Of a stretch of 38,503 bases of DNA, positions 26,080-35,323 are shown one piece after another. Position numbers and translations under genes: made by a program. Where the stretch lies: contig JAFRAC010000027.1 in NCBI GenBank assembly GCA_017405595.1, positions 1-38,503 of the forward strand, given 5' to 3'. The notes under the pieces were generated by a model that searched no databases, was not told the origin of the DNA, and saw only the letters and a list, made by a program, of their open reading frames with translations. Numbering within the stretch: the first letter of the stretch is position 1; each line of letters begins with the position of its first letter. The DNA is from Thermoguttaceae bacterium. Its GTDB lineage: Bacteria; Planctomycetota; Planctomycetia; Pirellulales; Thermoguttaceae.

Positions 26080-26099
26080 GAACCTCCTCGCGGAGGTTC
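26080..26099 (-). terminator. Terminator after the beta-helix/dockerin protein gene
   Basis: GAACCTCC (26080-26087) and GGAGGTTC (26092-26099) form an 8-bp stem with a 4-nt loop, followed on the minus strand by TCTCTTTGTTT. The flanking sequence resembles that of the terminator at 37016-37041. Confidence 0.85.
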
Positions 26100-26129
26100 C
26101 CTGACCAAGGCCTTCAAAACGGTTTTGTT

Positions 26130-27926
26130 TCAGAAGATGCCGAGATCAACATCGAGATCCGCCGAGGCGAATACGGCTGACGCCGCATCGGATCGGGCTG
26201 GGGGATAGACGAGATCCTCATCCCCCGCTTCTCCAAGCCAGTTTGCGGCCAAAAAGGCACGGTCGGCCGCGCCGATATCTCCGTCTCCGTTGATATCGCA
26301 ATAGGGGAGGTAACGGTCGTCCCCCTCTTCGGCCAGCCAGGCGCTCGCAAGAAGGGATCGGTCGGTGCCGGAAATATCGGCGTCGTTGTTGATGTCCATC
26401 GGGCAGACATTGAAAACGGCGGGGGCGCTCCAATCGGAATCGGTGTAAGAGGAACCGTCGCCGAGGGCGCGGACCCGATAGGCGACATCGGCGCCGTAGA
26501 CCAGGCCGGTAACGACCGTGCTCGTCTCTTCGGTTTCGAGGGTGTTCCAATTGACTCCGTCGCCGCTGTGCGCAAGTTCGTAGGAATCGGCGTTTTCGAC
26601 GGCTTCCCAAGAGACGAGATGCCGGTTGGCGCCATACGAGACGAAGACCCCCCGGCCGGCCGTGATCTGCGGGGCGTCAAGCTGTTCCGGTTCGCTCTCT
26701 CTTTGGTATTCATAAGCGCCGATATCGACAATCCGATTCACAATACGCTTGTTTCCCGCGAGGTCGGTATAGGCCGAAACGTAGTCGTTGTTTCCGACGT
26801 CGACCGCCTGCGAATCTTCGGAGAGAGCATAGTCGCTGTTTTCGGGATCGGTAAAGAGAGGGACCGACGAATCATATACGATACAGTTTTCGGAATACGT
26901 CCAGCCGGTGTAAGACGAGATCACATGGTAACCGTAACGGGAAGTCGAGGGGGAAGCGTAAATATCGCCGCCCGATTTGCCGGCGCTGTTGGCGGCAATA
27001 ATCGAGTTGTAAGTCGAGGAGGAACCGTAATCGTAGATGCCGCCCCCCCAAGTTGCTGCCGTGTTGCCGGTAATGGTTGCATTGGAAAGGGTCAGGGTGC
27101 CGTAGTTATAGATGGCGCCGCCGTACAGGCCCGCTTCATTTCCATAGAGAAGGCTTTCCGATATTTCCGCCGTTTTGCCGTAGGCGTTGTTGATGGCGCC
27201 GCCGTAGTACACGGCAACGTTATTGTACAGCTGACAGTAACTCAGAGTCAGCGTTCCGGAATTGTTGATCGCACCGCCGCTCGATTGGGCGCTGTTCCCC
27301 GTCATGGAACACTCGGTTAACGTCAATGACGCCCCATAGACGTTGTTGATTGCGCCGCCGTTGCTTTCGGCGGCGTTTTCGGCAAGGATGCAGCCGGTCA
27401 GCTGTGCCGTTCCTTTGTTGTAGAGGCCTCCGCCGTAAGCTCCGGCCCTGTTCGATGAAATCACACAATCGGCGATTGACGCAAAACATCCGCTCCCGAC
27501 ACTGACGCCGCCGCCGAACGACTCGGCCGCGCCGCCTGTTATCGTGAGACCGACCAGCGTTACGGGCGAGGCGGCTGTGCCCCCTGAAATCTTGAAGACA
27601 CTGCTTTTGCCGTCGGCGTTGACGGTAATCCCCCCCACTCCTGAAGCATCGACGATGATTCCCTTGGTGATTTCCAGCTGACTGCCGTCCAGGGTGATTG
27701 TTCCCTCGGAAAGGCTTTCGTCAAAAAGAACGGTATCTCCATCCGAGGCGGCGGCAACGGCTTCGCGCAGCGAGACAACGCCGTCGGTACTGTCGGTAAC
27801 GTCGCTCAGGGTTGTCACAAGAATGACCGCTGAAGTGGGCTGCGGCGCGGCGGCGGGCATTTCGATGCCTGCGGTTACTGCTAAAAGAGTGCGCTCTTCC
27901 AGAGATTCTAAACGGAGCTTTCGCAT
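26130..27926 (-). CDS. Secreted beta-helix (choice-of-anchor Q) protein with Fn3, dockerin and conserved tail
   Basis: This is a 598-residue surface or secreted protein. The start is the ATG at 27926, with AGGAGG 6-7 nt upstream. The N-terminus RKLRLESLEERTLLAV is the planctomycete export motif. VVSLREAVAAASDGDTVLFD (near 45-65) resembles the CSLREA element preceding choice-of-anchor Q domains. From about 110 to 340, repeats such as YGGAINNAYG, YGGAIYNYGTLTLS and WGGGIYDYG build a right-handed parallel beta-helix. VDIGAYEYQ (near 400) closes the choice-of-anchor Q unit. Then come an Fn3-like domain (about 418-505) and a dockerin-like pair, DINNDADISGTD and DINGDGDIGAAD (about 509-563). A tail with DLVYPP ends ASADLDVDLGIF. 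The last 190 residues are shared with the protein at 37067. Carbohydrate binding or adhesion is likely; no catalytic residues are evident. Confidence 0.82.
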   Translation of the reverse strand: MRKLRLESLEERTLLAVTAGIEMPAAAPQPTSAVILVTTLSDVTDSTDGVVSLREAVAAASDGDTVLFDESLSEGTITLDGSQLEITKGIIVDASGVGGITVNADGKSSVFKISGGTAASPVTLVGLTITGGAAESFGGGVSVGSGCFASIADCVISSNRAGAYGGGLYNKGTAQLTGCILAENAAESNGGAINNVYGASLTLTECSMTGNSAQSSGGAINNSGTLTLSYCQLYNNVAVYYGGAINNAYGKTAEISESLLYGNEAGLYGGAIYNYGTLTLSNATITGNTAATWGGGIYDYGSSSTYNSIIAANSAGKSGGDIYASPSTSRYGYHVISSYTGWTYSENCIVYDSSVPLFTDPENSDYALSEDSQAVDVGNNDYVSAYTDLAGNKRIVNRIVDIGAYEYQRESEPEQLDAPQITAGRGVFVSYGANRHLVSWEAVENADSYELAHSGDGVNWNTLETEETSTVVTGLVYGADVAYRVRALGDGSSYTDSDWSAPAVFNVCPMDINNDADISGTDRSLLASAWLAEEGDDRYLPYCDINGDGDIGAADRAFLAANWLGEAGDEDLVYPPARSDAASAVFASADLDVDLGIF

Positions 27927-27957
27927 CAATCTCCTCCTGCGTTTGGCTTTTCTCCTT

Positions 27958-28000
27958 CGCAGCCAAGTTTGTTTTTCGGCATTTCCTGAACTTGGCTGCG
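27958..28000 (-). promoter_or_regulatory. Inverted repeat in the 5' leader of the beta-helix gene
   Basis: CGCAGCCAAGTT (27958-27969) and AACTTGGCTGCG (27989-28000) form a perfect 12-bp stem with a 19-nt loop, ending about 20 nt before the AGGAGG ribosome site. It has no T-run and sits inside the roughly 150-nt transcribed leader. A translation-control or RNA-stability role is possible. Confidence 0.55.
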
Positions 28001-28087
28001 AGAGGCGGATTACGGGGACAGCGGGAACGGCTGTTCCTACGGCAAAGAGAAAGCGGGCTTTCTGCCGGGAAAAACCACCTTACTGCC

Positions 28088-28116
28088 ATTCTACCTGCCC
28101 CCCCCAGTTCCGTCAA
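28088..28116 (-). promoter_or_regulatory. Sigma-70-like promoter for the beta-helix/dockerin gene
   Basis: On the minus strand, TTGACG (28111-28116) is followed after 17 nt by TAGAAT (28088-28093), each a 5/6 match. The spacer contains a G-run. Confidence 0.65.
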
Positions 28117-28200
28117 GGAATTGACTTCCGTTTTCGGGGCGGGCACAGAATGATCCGAAGGGGAAAATCCGTACTGCCTTAATCGTCCGAGGCTTTCGGA

Positions 28201-30660
28201 TCAAAACGCCGCAACGATGCGGTCAACGTACAGGTTGAACGGGTGTTTGGTGTTCTCGGCCGGCGCGATCCAAAGCAGAAGGTGCTTTTCGAGCGGAACC
28301 TGGCCCAAGTCGATCATGGTATAACCGTCATTGGCAAGATCGGCGGCGGCAAACGATTTGGTTTCGGTTACCGCCTCTTCCTTTTCGCTGCTGTAGATGC
28401 CCGTTGTGAAAATGGCGCCTTGCGGGAGTTCGCCGCCGTCGGCCGGTTCGGCGCGTACAAACGCGTAGAAGTGCGGCATATTGTTCTTATCGGCGATCTC
28501 TTCGTCGAGAAGGTTCAAACTGCACTGAACCGACCACTCGTGATGAGAGGAAGGAGTGCGGACCGCTTCGCCGTCCGAGGCCAGCGGGTCTTCTTCGGTG
28601 AACGTCAGTACCTCCGGCGAGGCCAGAGAAAAGTCACCGGTCTGAAAATCGAGCCAATGACCGCTTGGAAGACCGGCGCAGATTTCCGGCACAGCGGCTT
28701 CCCTGATCGGGGCGGAATACCGCTTGATAAAGTTTTCTTTGAATTGGGCAAGCTGTTCGGGCGTGGAACCTTCGCGGAACTTCGTGACCTTACTGGCGTC
28801 GAGACGGGCGCTGAAATCAATCGCTAAATCCCTCATGTCGGTCACGGTCGGGAAATCGGTGATCCCCTTGAGCATCGCTTTCTGGCGGTAGACCGGATAC
28901 CCCATCAGCCAGACCAGGTCGAGCGGGATCCGTTCGCGGCGGACCTTGAAGAGGAGCCCCGCGTACTTCTCCGGATCGGCGGCTTCAAGCTCTTCGGCGA
29001 TTTTCTGGGCGCGGTCCTGTAATTCGGTCGCTTTCAGAAGCGTTTCCAAATCGATCCAGTCGTTGGCGGTGGAACGGAAGATCCCCAAATGGTCCCCCGT
29101 CGCCTCGAATCGGTCGGAAAGCAGGTCGAAATAATCGAAGTAGACCGGGACCAGTTCCGGCGCGTAATACCCTTCGATATATTCCTTCATCAGTTCCCGC
29201 TGATCGAGACTCGGGTTCCAGAGGAGCTTGGCGACGACCCAGGCGCGGAGCTGCACAAAGTCGCCGGTCGTGCAGTGATAATCCCCCTGTTCAAAAAGGC
29301 CGACAACATTGTGGTCGATGAAGTAGTTGATGTTATCGGCCCAGACACGCCAATTCGGGAACGGGAGCAGGTAAAGGCTGAAATCCGTCATGTAGTCCCA
29401 GACAAAGATGTGGTCGGCCATCCGGGCCCAGCCTTCCATGTCGTCGCGGAACGAAGCGTTCTGTTCCCCTTCGCGCAAGGTTTGGATAAAGGAACATTCG
29501 ATACTGCAGAGGCGGATGATCACGTTATCGCGCGCGCGGGTCAGCTTCGGCGGCTTGCGCGTGAACTGATACGCAAGTGTATCGACGTAGATGTCGGGAT
29601 AGACTTTTTCGATCTCTTCGGCCATCCGGTTAACGAAACGGATATACGGCCCCATCTGCGATTCTTCCTCGTCGGCGATGGCCTTGCACTTGGCGCATTC
29701 GCAGTAGCCTTGCCAGTCGTTCTGGCTGATCGAGACGATGGTGGTTTTCGGGTTTTGTGCAATCTGCGCCAAGACGCGCTTGAGCATTTCCTGGAACAGC
29801 TCTTCGTTGGTCAGGCAGAGCTGCGTGCCGCCGGAATGAATCTGTTCCGGCTTCAGACGCTCGCACATTTCTTTGAACGCCGACGAACCGCCCCCCGCCC
29901 AGCCGGGATACCCGACTTTCCGCACGCCGTCGATTTCCGGGAACCAGTCGGGATGGGCTTCAAATTCGGTCGGGGGAATGATGGGATAGAAAGAATGGAC
30001 GAAATGGAGATAGGTCTGATGACCGCCGTATTCTTCGGGAATCGCGTCGCTGTTTCCGTTGCATTTCACGTGTACCGCAAACGGGTAGTGATCGGATCCG
30101 ATCACCCCCTGGTAAAACGATTCACGGTTGATCAGTTTCGGCGTGTAGACCGTATCGAAATCCGAGACCGTTACCGAATCGAGTTTCGGAATGAACGATT
30201 CCGCTGCGGTCCACCACCGGCAGCCGAGCTCATCTTCGAGAAACGTATTGACCGCGTAAAGCATCCCCCGCTGCGGGTGACCCGAAAAGACGATACTGCT
30301 GCCGGCCTGCTTTATCACAATCGCGTCGTAGCCGAGCGTGTCTTCATCGACACTTCCGGCCAAAAGAGCGCGGCTGGCCGCCGAAGGGCCGATCACAAGG
30401 AGCTTCCCCGCCGGATCGGCGCTGACTTCTGATTCCGGACGAATCGGGAACTCGGTGCCCGAAATCTCTTTCAGGTTCGAGGCGAGCTCTTTGGCTGCGG
30501 TGGTCTGAACCGGAGTCGGGTTTTCGGGCAGGACGATGACGTAATCGGTTGTGCCGTTTTGAGCGAGTGTCAGCGGCTCGGCAGCGGCCAGAACGCCGCA
30601 GGCGCAGAATAGCGCCGCGCCGCAAAGTAAGAGAACGAAAACTTTTAGGACGGATTTCAT
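28201..30660 (-). CDS. Secreted DUF4838 protein (GH67-N-like N-terminus)
   Basis: This is an 819-residue exported protein of the DUF4838 family, often encoded in polysaccharide-utilisation loci. Its enzymatic role is not firmly established. I start at the ATG at 30660, which follows a GAGGT ribosome site and gives a signal peptide (KSVLKVFVLLLCGAALFCAC, then GVLAAAEP). A longer frame to 30765 overlaps the promoter. The N-terminal domain (about 35-150) resembles the alpha-glucuronidase GH67 N-terminal fold, with LPENPTPVQTTAAKELASNL and AVNTFLEDELGCRWW. The DUF4838 core (about 160-500) contains NRESFYQG, HPDWFPEIDG, LCLTNEELFQEM, SQNDWQGYCECAKCKAI and FVWDYMTDFSLYLLPFPNW. The C-terminal region looks like a beta-sandwich. 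Substrate unknown; the neighbouring GH106 enzyme suggests plant or microbial heteropolysaccharide. Confidence 0.85.
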   Translation of the reverse strand: MKSVLKVFVLLLCGAALFCACGVLAAAEPLTLAQNGTTDYVIVLPENPTPVQTTAAKELASNLKEISGTEFPIRPESEVSADPAGKLLVIGPSAASRALLAGSVDEDTLGYDAIVIKQAGSSIVFSGHPQRGMLYAVNTFLEDELGCRWWTAAESFIPKLDSVTVSDFDTVYTPKLINRESFYQGVIGSDHYPFAVHVKCNGNSDAIPEEYGGHQTYLHFVHSFYPIIPPTEFEAHPDWFPEIDGVRKVGYPGWAGGGSSAFKEMCERLKPEQIHSGGTQLCLTNEELFQEMLKRVLAQIAQNPKTTIVSISQNDWQGYCECAKCKAIADEEESQMGPYIRFVNRMAEEIEKVYPDIYVDTLAYQFTRKPPKLTRARDNVIIRLCSIECSFIQTLREGEQNASFRDDMEGWARMADHIFVWDYMTDFSLYLLPFPNWRVWADNINYFIDHNVVGLFEQGDYHCTTGDFVQLRAWVVAKLLWNPSLDQRELMKEYIEGYYAPELVPVYFDYFDLLSDRFEATGDHLGIFRSTANDWIDLETLLKATELQDRAQKIAEELEAADPEKYAGLLFKVRRERIPLDLVWLMGYPVYRQKAMLKGITDFPTVTDMRDLAIDFSARLDASKVTKFREGSTPEQLAQFKENFIKRYSAPIREAAVPEICAGLPSGHWLDFQTGDFSLASPEVLTFTEEDPLASDGEAVRTPSSHHEWSVQCSLNLLDEEIADKNNMPHFYAFVRAEPADGGELPQGAIFTTGIYSSEKEEAVTETKSFAAADLANDGYTMIDLGQVPLEKHLLLWIAPAENTKHPFNLYVDRIVAAF

Positions 30661-30747
30661 GGTTTTTACCTCGAAATGTGTGAGAGATGAATCTTGCTGA
30701 GCGCCAAGAAGGGGGGGGGCCGAACCTCGTAACGCCTGTTCTCTGAA

Positions 30748-30775
30748 AGGATAACAGGTTTTCACGCAGAGTCAA
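30748..30775 (-). promoter_or_regulatory. Sigma-70-like promoter for the DUF4838 gene
   Basis: On the minus strand, TTGACT (30770-30775) is followed after 16 nt by TATCCT (30748-30753), 5/6 and 4/6. The -10 has the same form as that of the CARDB gene. The terminator upstream at 30825-30843 makes this a separate transcription unit. Confidence 0.55.
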
Positions 30776-30824
30776 TGAAACGGCTTTCCGGCTATCCGGG
30801 AAGAGAGGCTTTTTCGTAAAAAAG

Positions 30825-30843
30825 GGGGGGCTTTACGCCCCCC
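30825..30843 (-). terminator. Terminator of the MFS/isomerase/GH106 operon
   Basis: On the minus strand, GGGGGGC and GCCCCCC pair across a 5-nt loop, followed by CC and TTTTTT. It lies about 25 nt past the GH106 stop and is a strong intrinsic terminator. Confidence 0.9.
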
Positions 30844-30867
30844 GTTCTTGAAGGCCCAAGGCGGAAT

Positions 30868-33735
30868 CTACTTGAGAATTCGTACCGGGCCGAACAGCCC
30901 GCTTTCGCAAAGCGGTTCACCGGCCGCAAATCCCTGCCACGGGTGATGTTTTTCCCCCTCGGGATAGAACTGAGCGTTTGTCTCGGTGAACCGCTCTTCG
31001 GGGGGAAGAGCCGCATCGCCGATGAGCCGGTTCGCCCACGTGTTCGTGACCCGAATGACCAGCCGGTTTTCTCCCTCATGCAGCAGGTCTTTCGCAGCCC
31101 CTTTTCCGAGGGGAAGCTGCCATGGGAACATCCAGAGAACCCCCGCGTCTGTACCGTTGATGAAGATGCGGGCGGTCGCCGCGGCCCGTCCGATATCGAG
31201 GGTGAGGTTCCGGTTTTCCAGATCTTCGGCGGACAGGGAGAATGCCGTTTCGTATTCCGCAGTGCCGCTGTAATAGCGAATCGACGGATCGGAATGTTCG
31301 TTCCACGGTGTCAGCTCTTCGAAGAGTGTCTCGGCGGGTCCCCCCCAAGCCGGGTCGAAACGGACCTTCCACGGCCCATTGAGACGGCAAACCTCCTGTT
31401 CCGGAATCGGATCGGGAGAAACGGTTCCGTCGGGAAGCGCATTTCCAAAGACGACAAAACAGGAACCGTATTCGGGAAGGCGAACCGCCGCAGAACGGCT
31501 CCCGTCGGGATCGGTTTTGGTTTCGAGCGGGGTGACTTCGCCTGTCATCGGATTCCAGCAGGATGCGGATTCCGCGCCGCTGCGGAACCGGCACATCGCA
31601 TCGAGAGGTTCCTTCCCGGTGTTGACCACGAAATAGATGTCGCCGTCGGCACAGCTGCGGTGATGATACTCAAACGGCCCTTCGAAGTCGGGAGAGACCT
31701 TTTCGGCGGCCATGACCTCGTCCGGGGTCATTCCGGTATAGACCATTCCGTTTCCGAGCGGCCGGCCGCCGGGGGCGCCGTCGCCCCAGAGAAGACGGAC
31801 CAATTCGGCCAGCTGCGTGTCCCCGTCAGGACCGTCGGAAAGGCCGTTTGTCCGCACCGGCGGGTCGGGACCGAGAATGATGTGCCCGCCGCTATTGGCG
31901 AGCTGAACGATTTTTTTGAGGGATGCCAGCGGATACTCTTGATCTTCGGGGTCAAAGACGAGCCACTTGTAACTCATCCCGTCGGGAAGGACGAAACGGC
32001 CGTCTTTCCAGTCGAGCCGATTGACGAGCGCGCAGGTGTCGAAGAGGTCGTATGCGGTTCCGGCGGGGGCTCCCCAGCCGGACTTCGCGTTCCATTTCGC
32101 TCCCCGCCCCCACATCCGGTAGTTCCGGTCGCTGACATAGACCGCAAAGTCGGCGGTGTAAAGCCCCGTGCGGAGCATGGCCTGGCATCGGCCGATGTAG
32201 TTGAGAAAAGGACCGACGTCCCCCTGCCATGTGACATTCGAGTTGATATGTGTGCCCGCAAAATATTCGATTCCCGGTTTCCCCGCTTCCGGAACCGGAG
32301 CAGTATAGGTGTGCCAGATAAACATATTGCCGCCGTCGATCAGATTGAGGTCGGCCGCAGGTTTGAGGAGCGCGGGATAGAGAGTCCAGTGGCGGGTCAT
32401 GTGGGTAAACGCTTCCAGTGAAGTCAGACCGTGCCCGTAAATGTGCGAGGCGGACGCGGCAAACTTCGTGTTTCCTTCCGGTTTCGGTTCGAATCGGGCA
32501 TCGACCCAGAATTCTCCCTGGGGAATGTCGTTCTGTCCCCAGAAGGTGAGCATATCGGCATCGACAAACATCGGGGCCTGGCGGTTCCACGGCCCGCCGT
32601 CTTCGGAATGCCAGATTTTTCCGTCGCGGTGGCAAAGTTCGCCGATTTTGCGGTAGCAGTTTTCACAGAACGCGTCGGCGACCGTTTTATGGAAATCGAC
32701 CATAAAACGGCGGTTTGTTTCGGCATCGGCCGCGGTGAGACCGGCAAGGACGGGCAGATAGGGAAGGAGGTCGTAACCCCGTTTTTCGGCGAAGAACTTA
32801 TCGAATCCGTCGGTCCAGTTCGGGTTTCCCCCTTCCCAGCTCACGTTGTAGAAGGAAACGAGACTCTTTCCGATCGGCGTTCCGGTTTCATCGGCGGTTT
32901 CGGCGGCACGGCGCTGAATGGTTCCCGCCATCTTATCGTAATACGCGGCGATAATTTCCGGATTCAGAATATCGACGCTCCCGGTCTCGCCGATCACGAC
33001 CGAACCGAAACGGACGACCAGCCAGCCGGTTTCCCCTTCGGGGGGAGTCCATTCGAGTTCACCCTTTTTCAGCTGGTCCGAAATATCCCTGACCTGCAAA
33101 ACACGCGGCGCGCCTTCTTTCGGCGGCGCGGCGGGAACCAGAGGCCCGAAACCTTCGGTCGGCGGCAGCTGCCGGTCAACCTGGATCGCCAACAGGGCCG
33201 CATCTTTGTAATACCGCTGGTAGACCGGTTTGAGAAGCCGGAGTTTCACCGGTTTTGCCGGGTTGGGTACGAAAGTCGAGGTGATCAGCGTGCGTGGCCC
33301 CTTTTCTGCGAAATCCCAGGGTCCGCGCAGGTATCCGCCGGTGTTCGAAAGATTCAGGCTGACCTTCATGCCGAGCCGGTCCGCTTCGGCGACCAGATGA
33401 ACAATCAGGTCCTGCCACGGAACCGACATGAACTCATTCCGGATCGGAACCGGTACCGGAACATGGTCTTTCGCGTCTTCGTGATAGCCGCGCGAATCGA
33501 AAACGAGCACTCCCCCAAACCCGAGCTCTTTCATGCGGGTCAGGTCGGCGGTGATCGATTCTTTGGTCACGTTTCCCTTGATCCAGAAGTAGTAAGCCCA
33601 CGGGCGGCAGTCATCGGGAACTGTTTGAAATTCACTGACCGAAGGAACCGTCTCTCCGGCGGGACGGAGCTCCTTCCCGCCGAAGAACGCCAGGGAAATG
33701 CAAAAAACGAGAAACGGAATGATTTGGCGGATCAT
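30868..33735 (-). CDS. Secreted GH106 family alpha-L-rhamnosidase-like glycoside hydrolase
   Basis: This is a 955-residue protein matching the architecture of GH106 alpha-L-rhamnosidases, which remove terminal rhamnose from plant and bacterial polysaccharides. I start at the ATG at 33735 (MIRQIIPFLVFCISLAFFGG), which gives a signal peptide; a longer frame to 33804 hides it. Family-typical early sequence includes DDCRPWAYYFWIKGNVTKE, TRMKELGFGGVLVFD and MKVSLNLSNTGGYLRGPWDF. The core has DFHKTVADAFCENCY, WHSEDGGPW, GEFWVDARF and ASASHIYGHGLTSLEAFT. The C-terminal part (about 830-955) is a galactose-binding-like sandwich with TLDIGRAAATARIFINGTDA and WMFPWQLPLG. Related families have similar architecture, so substrate specificity is not certain. 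It is the last gene of the operon starting with the MFS gene, 84 nt after the isomerase gene, and is followed by a strong terminator. Confidence 0.85.
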   Translation of the reverse strand: MIRQIIPFLVFCISLAFFGGKELRPAGETVPSVSEFQTVPDDCRPWAYYFWIKGNVTKESITADLTRMKELGFGGVLVFDSRGYHEDAKDHVPVPVPIRNEFMSVPWQDLIVHLVAEADRLGMKVSLNLSNTGGYLRGPWDFAEKGPRTLITSTFVPNPAKPVKLRLLKPVYQRYYKDAALLAIQVDRQLPPTEGFGPLVPAAPPKEGAPRVLQVRDISDQLKKGELEWTPPEGETGWLVVRFGSVVIGETGSVDILNPEIIAAYYDKMAGTIQRRAAETADETGTPIGKSLVSFYNVSWEGGNPNWTDGFDKFFAEKRGYDLLPYLPVLAGLTAADAETNRRFMVDFHKTVADAFCENCYRKIGELCHRDGKIWHSEDGGPWNRQAPMFVDADMLTFWGQNDIPQGEFWVDARFEPKPEGNTKFAASASHIYGHGLTSLEAFTHMTRHWTLYPALLKPAADLNLIDGGNMFIWHTYTAPVPEAGKPGIEYFAGTHINSNVTWQGDVGPFLNYIGRCQAMLRTGLYTADFAVYVSDRNYRMWGRGAKWNAKSGWGAPAGTAYDLFDTCALVNRLDWKDGRFVLPDGMSYKWLVFDPEDQEYPLASLKKIVQLANSGGHIILGPDPPVRTNGLSDGPDGDTQLAELVRLLWGDGAPGGRPLGNGMVYTGMTPDEVMAAEKVSPDFEGPFEYHHRSCADGDIYFVVNTGKEPLDAMCRFRSGAESASCWNPMTGEVTPLETKTDPDGSRSAAVRLPEYGSCFVVFGNALPDGTVSPDPIPEQEVCRLNGPWKVRFDPAWGGPAETLFEELTPWNEHSDPSIRYYSGTAEYETAFSLSAEDLENRNLTLDIGRAAATARIFINGTDAGVLWMFPWQLPLGKGAAKDLLHEGENRLVIRVTNTWANRLIGDAALPPEERFTETNAQFYPEGEKHHPWQGFAAGEPLCESGLFGPVRILK

Positions 33736-33819
33736 GGGAGTCTTTCCAGGTCTTATATGTTGCTGAAACGGATAATGATTACCAAGGGGTGATTTTACAT
33801 GCAATACAAATGAAATCGT

Positions 33820-35286
33820 TCAGTCGTGCTCAACGACCGCATATTCCACGCCGAGGATCTGGGCGATTTTCGCGAGTGTTTCGGCGTGGTGTCCGATCCC
33901 CAGGGCGAAGTGGTGGGTTGGCCCTTCCCGAACCCAGTCGATCAGGAACCGGCGGATGTCCGGTCCGAAGTCGCCGTGGGTGTTTGTGTTTCCGGTCGGG
34001 GGGATCGGCCCTTCCCGTGACACACCTTCGGCGATTACGAACTTGAACTTGCCGCTGGCCCCGACTCCGATACTGAGCATCGTGATCGGTCCTTTTTTGA
34101 TGTTGAATTCCACACTCGCGCCGTGCCCGGGCTTGCCGTGATATTTCCGGAGGCTTCGGAGAACCGGCTTCCGGTCGGCGATATTGATATGGTGCGGCCC
34201 GTCGTGCCCGACGAGCACCGTGTTCCGATTGAAGTCGATCGGGTGAAATTCGGCGAAACTCCCCCCGATTTCAAGCCGGTCCATGATGAGCATCGCCACG
34301 CATGTCTTCAGGTCGTATTCGCCGCACATTGGGAACCCCGCCCCCGTAAGAAGCGAGTTGCCGACAATCAGGTTCGTCATCAGTTCGCGGGTGCGGGTTT
34401 CCGGAGCCGCTTCGAAGTAGTAGGCAAGCCCGTCGAGATTTTTGGCATCAACGAATTTTTCGAGAGCCACTGCGGCTTTGGCGCCGATAACGAGGTCCCC
34501 CTCGGTCAATTTTTCCGTGACCGGATCCGAAATCGGGTCGGGCGTATCGAAGAATTCGAGGATTTCCCGTTTTTTTGTTTCAAGGTCCGTTTCGGAAACA
34601 TTCCCGTAAAACGCTTCCATTTCCGCCGCTTCACACTGGACGATATGCGGGCCGAACGCGGCGGTAACCGCCGTCGGGTCGGTGTGCATATCGAGCATCG
34701 ATTCGAGCACATGCCCCAGATGACCGATCCGCGCACGGCGCAGATCATGCAGAATATGCGCAATACCGCACCAGCGGTCAAGTTCCCGTTCGACGATTGG
34801 ATCATCATTGAGCATGCCGATAATAACGTCCGGAGCCGGCCGGCCCATCCGAATCGCAACACCGGCAAATTCCGGCACGCTGCACAGATCGTCATTACAC
34901 AGCTGCATATAGGTCGTTCCGCGCCGGTAATCCATTGCCGAAAGGGGCTGGAGGACAGCCAGCACGATCGGAACATTCATTTCGCGAAAAACCGCGCCGA
35001 TGGTCGACGAGGTGGCATAGGTGACCATGTCGACGAAGATCAGGTCGGGATCGGCGGCCTTAAGCTTTGGAATCAGCTCGTAGGCGCGCTGGGCGTTATC
35101 GATCATTCCGAAATCGGTAACATTGACCTGCCGCCTCCGCAGATCCGCGCAGAAAGTTTTCCGTTTCTTTTCGAGCTCCTCATAGAGACCTTCAAACTGT
35201 TTCCAGTAAACATCGTAACCGACCGCGAAAACGGCGATGTTCGCGGAAAGCGGCTTGCGGCGCGGGACCTGTTTTATTTCTGTCAT
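33820..35286 (-). CDS. L-fucose/L-arabinose isomerase-like protein
   Basis: This 488-residue cytoplasmic protein is of the L-arabinose/L-fucose isomerase superfamily, which interconverts aldoses and ketoses with a divalent metal. The N-terminal part reads NIAVFAVGYDVYWKQFEGLY and DLIFVDMVTYATSSTIGAVF. The metal-ligand region shows CGEYDLKTCVAMLIMDRL (Glu near 322), FAEFHPIDF (Glu near 345) and GHDGPHHINI (His near 361). A C-terminal THHFALGIGHHAETLAKIAQ supplies the last His (near 470). Length matches the family (about 470-500). A good ribosome site (AAGGA) precedes the ATG at 35286. It lies 37 nt after the MFS gene and 84 nt before the GH106 gene. The context suggests it isomerises the sugar imported by that transporter. 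The exact sugar cannot be assigned; canonical AraA, FucI or RhaA identity is not claimed. Confidence 0.85.
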   Translation of the reverse strand: MTEIKQVPRRKPLSANIAVFAVGYDVYWKQFEGLYEELEKKRKTFCADLRRRQVNVTDFGMIDNAQRAYELIPKLKAADPDLIFVDMVTYATSSTIGAVFREMNVPIVLAVLQPLSAMDYRRGTTYMQLCNDDLCSVPEFAGVAIRMGRPAPDVIIGMLNDDPIVERELDRWCGIAHILHDLRRARIGHLGHVLESMLDMHTDPTAVTAAFGPHIVQCEAAEMEAFYGNVSETDLETKKREILEFFDTPDPISDPVTEKLTEGDLVIGAKAAVALEKFVDAKNLDGLAYYFEAAPETRTRELMTNLIVGNSLLTGAGFPMCGEYDLKTCVAMLIMDRLEIGGSFAEFHPIDFNRNTVLVGHDGPHHINIADRKPVLRSLRKYHGKPGHGASVEFNIKKGPITMLSIGVGASGKFKFVIAEGVSREGPIPPTGNTNTHGDFGPDIRRFLIDWVREGPTHHFALGIGHHAETLAKIAQILGVEYAVVEHD

Positions 35287-35323
35287 ACATGTCCTTCTTT
35301 CTCAGGAAATGCTTTTAGTTGTA

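Noticed and set aside
33736..33804. Longer start for the GH106 protein
   Set aside because: The extra residues would bury the signal peptide that begins at the ATG at 33735.
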